Positions 7,690-12,190 of a stretch of DNA of 12,190 nucleotides are shown here, piece by piece. Each line of letters begins with the position of its first letter. Within the stretch, counting starts at the first letter, position 1. Origin of the DNA: JAQVWU01 sp964628455 (GTDB lineage: Bacteria > Bacillota > Clostridia > Oscillospirales > CAG-272); NCBI GenBank assembly GCA_964628455.1, contig CAZVPD010000118.1:1-12190 (forward strand), read 5' to 3'. Below the pieces are notes generated by a model. The model was not told where the DNA came from and made no database searches. It saw only the letters and a list, made by a program, of their open reading frames with translations. Both the position numbers and the translations under genes were made by a program.

Positions 7690-7734
7690 GTGTGTGTAAT
7701 GATCGTCCTGCGCCCCGCCGGCGAAAAAAGTCCG

Positions 7735-10314
7735 TTAAAAATCCGATGTAAACGCGATGTTGATCTCAAATTCCGTCCTTGACAGGACTTCCCGGCTGTC
7801 CGCGTCGGCAACGGTCAGATAATACCTGTCCGTCCGGCTGTAGGGCATCGCCTTCAGCGTCAGCTGCACGCGGAAAATCCGGTTGTTCGGGTTCGCGTCG
7901 GTCCTGTCCGCGATCACCTTCCGGCGGTCGCTGACCGCTTCGCCGGCGGCGTCGCAGACGCAGATCTCATAGCTGCACGGCTGCTTCTTTCCGCCCGCGG
8001 GATCCTTCTGCAGAAAATCAAGCGAAAAGATATTGTTCGATATCCTCCGGCTTTCACTCAGAAGCTGAAGCTGCACCTTCTGCGCCTCGACGAATTTCTT
8101 CGAGCCCGCGCGCATGTTTTTGAATACGATCACCGGCACGGCCATTTCCTGCAGGCTGACGCCCCCGTGCACATAATTTTCGCCGCCTCCCCTGATCTTA
8201 AGGCGGATATTTTCGGCGGGCGCAAAACCGGTCAGGCCGGTCCCCCCGATGCGCTCAAGCGAGAAGGGCATCATATGTTCGGGGGTGAAGCCGTTTTCGG
8301 CGATGATATACCGCCTCGCTGCCTCCCTGACCCGCGGGTCTTCCGAAGGGACGCCGAGTTTCAGGCTTTCGGTCAGGGGGCTCCGGGTATATAAAAAGCC
8401 GTGGTCGGCGGTGATCAGGATGTTGGTGCCGCTGAGTTCGTTGGTTATGATCCGGACAAGGTTCTTGATCTCCTCGGCCGCCTCCCCGCAGGCCTCGAAC
8501 ACGCCGGCTTCCGAGGACGCCTTGTCGCCCGCCGCGTCGACCGTGTTGTGCCAGATGTAGACGACCTCGGCGCTGCCCAGCTTTTCGCGCCTTTCCGCCA
8601 TCTTCATGGCGATAAAATCCTGATACCGTACCGCTGCGGCCGTCCTGTTCGCCGCCTTCAGAACCTTCTCCCGCGCGGCGATGCCGTCGGTCGGCATGCC
8701 GTCCGCGATCACGCGCAGTCCGGCGTCGAGTTCAAGCTTCAGATGGGGGAGCAGGGCGGCCATCCCGTACCCGGTCACCGTCGGCAGGACGGCCTGCAGG
8801 CAGTGAAGCGTCGTGCTGCCCTTCGTGTCCCGCGTCAGCACCTCCGCAAGGGAGGCGGCGGCTTCATACCGCAGGGCGTCCGACACAATGACAAAGGCCC
8901 TGCTTCCGTCCGAAACGACGGGCGCGACAAAGTTCCTGTAAAAGTCTTCCTGACGAACAACGCCGCCGACCGCCCCGCGTTCCGCCAGCTGCCCGCCTGC
9001 GGCGGCGGTCCACCCGTCCGACAGCTCCCCGAGAAACCGGTTCCGGTACAGGCCCTCGGCGTATTCCGCCGCGGCTTTATAGGCGTCCTCCAGCACGGTG
9101 CTCGAATACTTCAGGCTCTTGTGAAAAGAGGCGATGAAGAGGCGGTAACAGCTGTCCATCCTGTAATATTCTTTGGCGTATTTTTTCCATATTGCTTCCG
9201 CTTCGACGATATGAAAGCCTTCGGCATGTTCCCGGCTGAACTGCGCAATTTTCGCGATCTGCAGGATGCCCTCGTAATAGCCCGCGACGCGCTTGTACCA
9301 TTTGAGCGTGCGCCGCTTTTCGACGGTTTCGACAATGGCGTCGATCCTGATCACGTTTGCGGCGATCTCGTTCAGAAAGCGGCGCAGTATGCACTCGTTG
9401 ATGCAGGGAAAGCATTCGCTGCCGGCAAGCTCCTCTGTTTCAAGCGCGTCAAAACGTTCCGGCAGACCGTAACGCTCTTCGATCTCGCGGCAGATGTCGT
9501 AAAACCGGTCGTCCTCCGCGCCCGTGAGCCATTCGTGGACCATGGAATAGCAATATTGCCTGTGGGGTCCGGAAATCAGGCCGGGAAAACCGGAAAGATG
9601 CGAAGGATTCATCGTCTGCGCCAAAGCGGTCATAAAAACATGCGCGGCAAGCTGCAGAAGCGGTCTGCCGTCTGTGTCTTCATAGCCCGTATACCGGCTG
9701 AGCAGCTCCCTGAAATCCTGCATGCTGCCGAATTTGCCGATGCTCAGAAGCGCTCCGTTGTTCTCCCTGTCAAGCCCGTCCGTCAGCACGGCTCCGATGA
9801 TGTCCGGAACCGACGCCCGTCTGAGGCCGCACAGCACCGCCGTGATATCCAGCCGAAGGTCGGCCGGGTCGGCATACTCCCTGCCGAACTCCAGCAGCTT
9901 CTGCCTGCGCTCCCTGCTGTTGAAGAACCTGCCGTATTCCTTCATGACCCTGCGCATCGCGGGAGAAGCGGCGATGTGCAGCTCCTCCATCTGCATGGAC
10001 AGAAAATCGGCGCGGAACTCCTCGCTGTACAGTTCGATGTCCCGCAGCCGGTTGTCCTGCGGACTGTCGTACGAAACGGGGTTGTAGACCAGATAATTCC
10101 CGGTCGTATCCGTTTCGGCCAGCAGCATTTTCACCCCGAAGCTGTTTGAGCCCGTCAGTTTTACAAGCTGCACCCCTTCGGGGCAGACCTCGTCCGCGAC
10201 AGACTCGAATTCCCTGCCGGGATCGGGCCAGAAAATGATCCTGCGCCTGTAAAACTCCGGAAGCGGAGCCGCAAACCGGACCGACAGATTTTTTTTAATG
10301 CTTTCCGCCGACAT
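7735..10314 (-). CDS. pglZ: BREX protein PglZ (alkaline-phosphatase-fold, type A-like)
   Basis: An 859-residue protein, in the usual size range of BREX type I PglZ. The N-terminus has the family signature RRIIFWPDPGREFE (24-37). The alkaline-phosphatase-superfamily PglZ domain spans about 470-730. It has candidate metal ligands in SDALRYE (478-484), HNTVD (589-593), TADHGF (635-640) and YVHGG (714-718), with the conserved FSLERIGGTGLTGFAP stretch (684-699) between them. Residues 735-859 form a beta-rich C-terminal domain. PglZ is an essential BREX core component, and a metal-dependent phosphodiesterase or nuclease activity has been reported for a homologue. All the expected metal-site residues are present, so this copy looks intact. 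ATG 10314 is preferred because GAGG lies six bases upstream. An in-frame ATG at 10326 has GGG directly abutting it and would add only four residues. GC content is about 60%, higher than the flanks. Neighbours: 66 bases after the propeller gene, 58 bases before brxL. Confidence 0.96.
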   Translation of the reverse strand: MSAESIKKNLSVRFAAPLPEFYRRRIIFWPDPGREFESVADEVCPEGVQLVKLTGSNSFGVKMLLAETDTTGNYLVYNPVSYDSPQDNRLRDIELYSEEFRADFLSMQMEELHIAASPAMRRVMKEYGRFFNSRERRQKLLEFGREYADPADLRLDITAVLCGLRRASVPDIIGAVLTDGLDRENNGALLSIGKFGSMQDFRELLSRYTGYEDTDGRPLLQLAAHVFMTALAQTMNPSHLSGFPGLISGPHRQYCYSMVHEWLTGAEDDRFYDICREIEERYGLPERFDALETEELAGSECFPCINECILRRFLNEIAANVIRIDAIVETVEKRRTLKWYKRVAGYYEGILQIAKIAQFSREHAEGFHIVEAEAIWKKYAKEYYRMDSCYRLFIASFHKSLKYSSTVLEDAYKAAAEYAEGLYRNRFLGELSDGWTAAAGGQLAERGAVGGVVRQEDFYRNFVAPVVSDGSRAFVIVSDALRYEAAASLAEVLTRDTKGSTTLHCLQAVLPTVTGYGMAALLPHLKLELDAGLRVIADGMPTDGIAAREKVLKAANRTAAAVRYQDFIAMKMAERREKLGSAEVVYIWHNTVDAAGDKASSEAGVFEACGEAAEEIKNLVRIITNELSGTNILITADHGFLYTRSPLTESLKLGVPSEDPRVREAARRYIIAENGFTPEHMMPFSLERIGGTGLTGFAPAENIRLKIRGGGENYVHGGVSLQEMAVPVIVFKNMRAGSKKFVEAQKVQLQLLSESRRISNNIFSLDFLQKDPAGGKKQPCSYEICVCDAAGEAVSDRRKVIADRTDANPNNRIFRVQLTLKAMPYSRTDRYYLTVADADSREVLSRTEFEINIAFTSDF

Positions 10315-10317
10315 ATG

Positions 10318-10324
10318 CCACCTC
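10318..10324 (-). promoter_or_regulatory. Ribosome binding site deciding the pglZ start
   Basis: GAGGTGG on the minus strand, with GAGG six bases before ATG 10314. This favours the second of two in-frame ATGs four codons apart. Confidence 0.6.
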
Positions 10325-10380
10325 ATCCCTTTGATTTCCGGTCATACGGTGTTCCGCCAACCCGTTCACCTTCCGCCGGA

Positions 10381-12190
10381 TCATTTATACGTCACCTCGA
10401 TGATGCCGTTTCCCTGATACCTGATTTTTGCTACAAACAGATCAAGCGTTTCCCACTCGTCCTTTTCTTGCATATAGCGCAGAAGTTGTCCCGACCCGTT
10501 GAGAACGCAGTATACGGGCGGGGTGACCTTCTCGTCGAAAATAAAATCGACGGGGCTTTTCCGGTTTAATTTCGGAATCAGTTTATCGACTTCATATCCC
10601 TCACCCTCGAATGTTTTTTCCAGGTGTGAGTAGTCCATGAATGTCTTGATCGTGCCTTTATGCAGCGCCGCCATCCTTCCGGGATTGATGTAAACGGTAT
10701 CGGTCGCTTTTAAAGAAATGACAGAACCTGTCTTTTCCGGGGTTACCTGCCTTATTTTATAGGTTCCGTCCCTGCACAGCACGCATACAACACCTTTTTC
10801 CTGATTTTTAAAGCAGTATACTTTTTCGGCATCCGAAAACAGCACTTCCCGGTCCGGACTGTCACAGATCACCGTTCCGTCTTCGCAAAGCGCGAAAAAC
10901 CTGTCGTATTCTTCCTCATAATAGAAATCGATGCAGAAGACTTCTTTCATGTTTTTTGCTTTTTCCCAGAAATCACGCTTTCTCCGGTCCGCCAAAAAAG
11001 CAATCGCCGACCCGTCGGCCATCAGGAACAGTCTGTTGTTGGCCACGGATTTCAGCTCTTTCCCGTAAAGCCGGTGTATCTGCTCGTTGACTTTCACCTT
11101 GCCGGTCCCGACTGCGGTATATGTTCCGTTCGCGAATTTGACAATATACGAGGAACAGTTCCACCACAGCTTTTCCACATCCTCGCACTTCAGAATGTTG
11201 GCGTTGTCGATGCCTCTGATCCTGCCGTCCGGGGTGATTTCGCAATACGGGTTTTTATTCCCCCTGGTCACGATGAGCTCCCCGCTGCTGTCCCTTTTCG
11301 GATAGACATGCAGGTCGATCCTGCGGGAAGCCGGTCCGGGGACGGGAGCGGGTGCGTTTTCCGGAATTTTCACGGCGGCCGGCTTCGCTTTTTTACCGAT
11401 CACGGCATACAGGTCGCCGCCGATCAGTTTCAGCCCCGCCGCGCCGGGTTCCGTGAATGTGAGCGGGGATTCGTTTGAGTAATAACCGGCGCGGAAGTCT
11501 ATCCGTATGGTCCCGTTTTTCATCAACATAGCGATATGCTTTTCAAATCCCATGTCCTCCAAAGAAATTTCGCCGTTTTCCGCATAGTCCTCACGGTATA
11601 AATCCAGGTGTTTTTTGGGGAACAGGATAAAGTCCTTCACATTTTTCTCTTTTGCGATTCCGGCATGTTCTCCGAACAAAGAGCCGTCTTCATCAAGACA
11701 GACAATCGACCGGTCGGAATCGGACATGAACTTTTTAATGTTCTCCAATATACGCATATTTCCGATCGGAGCTCCCGAATAGTCGGACATGGATATGCAT
11801 CGTCCGTCCGACAGATGAAACGCGCAAAGGTACGTGTCATATACGAAATCCCGTATATTCTTTATCTCTTTCAGACCGGAAAACGACTGACTCCTGAAAG
11901 TGCCGTCCGTCTTCCGAAACACGTCCCCGTGCAGGTATATATCCGCGATGTCTTTTTTGAGATCTTCGTCAAGTTCGCATCCTACGGGACTGATCCTTCC
12001 GTCGTTATGGAGGATATACACCTGATTATACCAGTTGTACAAAAATACGTCTTTGACGTCCGTATAATACTGCATTTCGGCAGCTGCGCCGTTCCAGTAT
12101 TTTGCGTTTATTCCGGGTAAAATTTTCCTATATATACGGATTTCACCCGATCCGGTCAGAAAGAAGTCCAGCCCGAGCATAGTATAAAAA
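10381..12190 (-). CDS. RCC1-like tandem beta-propeller protein, 5' end beyond window
   Basis: The frame is open through the right edge. The first ATG (12180) has no ribosome site, and the codons before it (Phe-Tyr-Thr) are not stops, so the true start is probably outside the window. Counting from that ATG, 599 residues are visible. They carry about 13 degenerate repeats of 40-65 residues, each with a strand-turn-strand signature around [DN]G[RTS]: NDGRISPVG (59), TDGTF (91), SDGRCISMS (124), EDGSLFGE (164), KNGTIRID (221), PDGRIRGI (317), ANGTYTAVG (350), ADGSAIAF (388), EDGTVICD (433), RDGTYKIRQ (470), HKGTIKTF (507). A Pro/Ala-rich linker (about 263-287, PENAPAPVPGPASRR) splits them into two groups of six to seven, suggesting two propellers. 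No signal peptide, membrane segment or catalytic motif is seen. RCC1-like propellers usually bind proteins or DNA. The gene precedes pglZ by 66 bases on the same strand, with no clear terminator, so it is probably in the BREX operon. The RCC1-like fold is inferred from the repeat pattern alone. Confidence 0.75.
   Translation of the reverse strand, partial: FYTMLGLDFFLTGSGEIRIYRKILPGINAKYWNGAAAEMQYYTDVKDVFLYNWYNQVYILHNDGRISPVGCELDEDLKKDIADIYLHGDVFRKTDGTFRSQSFSGLKEIKNIRDFVYDTYLCAFHLSDGRCISMSDYSGAPIGNMRILENIKKFMSDSDRSIVCLDEDGSLFGEHAGIAKEKNVKDFILFPKKHLDLYREDYAENGEISLEDMGFEKHIAMLMKNGTIRIDFRAGYYSNESPLTFTEPGAAGLKLIGGDLYAVIGKKAKPAAVKIPENAPAPVPGPASRRIDLHVYPKRDSSGELIVTRGNKNPYCEITPDGRIRGIDNANILKCEDVEKLWWNCSSYIVKFANGTYTAVGTGKVKVNEQIHRLYGKELKSVANNRLFLMADGSAIAFLADRRKRDFWEKAKNMKEVFCIDFYYEEEYDRFFALCEDGTVICDSPDREVLFSDAEKVYCFKNQEKGVVCVLCRDGTYKIRQVTPEKTGSVISLKATDTVYINPGRMAALHKGTIKTFMDYSHLEKTFEGEGYEVDKLIPKLNRKSPVDFIFDEKVTPPVYCVLNGSGQLLRYMQEKDEWETLDLFVAKIRYQGNGIIEVTYK

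Noticed and set aside
7677..7811. 45-residue N-terminal extension of BrxL
   Set aside because: It overlaps the pglZ 3' end, is basic and unlike BrxL, and has no ribosome site. The internal ATG at 7676 has a good one.
8401..10149. 582-codon open frame on the plus strand
   Set aside because: It lies wholly antisense to pglZ, in high-GC DNA where stops are rare. Its product is low-complexity and Arg/Gly/Val-rich with no recognisable domain.

Overview
The window looks like an accessory (defence-island) segment of a Gram-positive, probably clostridial (Bacillota) chromosome. The reasons are strong AGGAGG-type ribosome binding sites, a BspA-type leucine-rich-repeat protein, an IS1634-like relic and a decayed protein with CxCG...SCGC and AP2 domains. 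The assignment rests on gene style only. Every convincing gene is on the minus strand, so transcription runs from right to left.

The core (about 4543-12190) is the 3' part of a BREX phage-defence operon. In order of transcription it holds: a large gene, open at the right edge, encoding an RCC1-like beta-propeller protein (10381-12190); pglZ (7735-10314), a complete PglZ alkaline-phosphatase-fold protein; brxL (5601-7676), the AAA+/Lon-like BREX effector; and a zinc-ribbon protein of unknown function starting 14 bases after brxL (4543-5586). The other expected BREX genes (brxA, brxB, brxC, pglX) are not here and should lie to the right. The propeller gene before pglZ and the zinc-ribbon gene after brxL are not standard type I BREX genes, and they are the most interesting content.

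Next, after a 177-base gap holding a small palindrome and a weak hairpin, comes a cytoplasmic-looking BspA/LRR_5 protein (2792-4366) of clearly lower GC. A hairpin plus T-run at 2654-2689 probably ends this transcription.

The left third is a graveyard of mobile genes. A fragment of an IS1634-like (IS4-superfamily) transposase, with an internal deletion, a stop codon and frameshifts, lies on the plus strand (about 2074-2620). A frame-shattered gene on the minus strand (about 655-1485) keeps at least two zinc-binding CxCG...SCGC modules and an AP2 DNA-binding remnant. Between them is about 500 bases of AT-rich DNA next to a perfect consensus sigma-70 promoter (1531-1559, plus strand) with no evident gene downstream. 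At the left edge an intact membrane-protein gene (1-637) runs off the window.

In the working model, PglZ and BrxL act with upstream BREX proteins to methylate self DNA and block phage replication. The propeller and zinc-ribbon proteins, co-transcribed with them, may be accessory factors of this BREX variant. That last step is inference.
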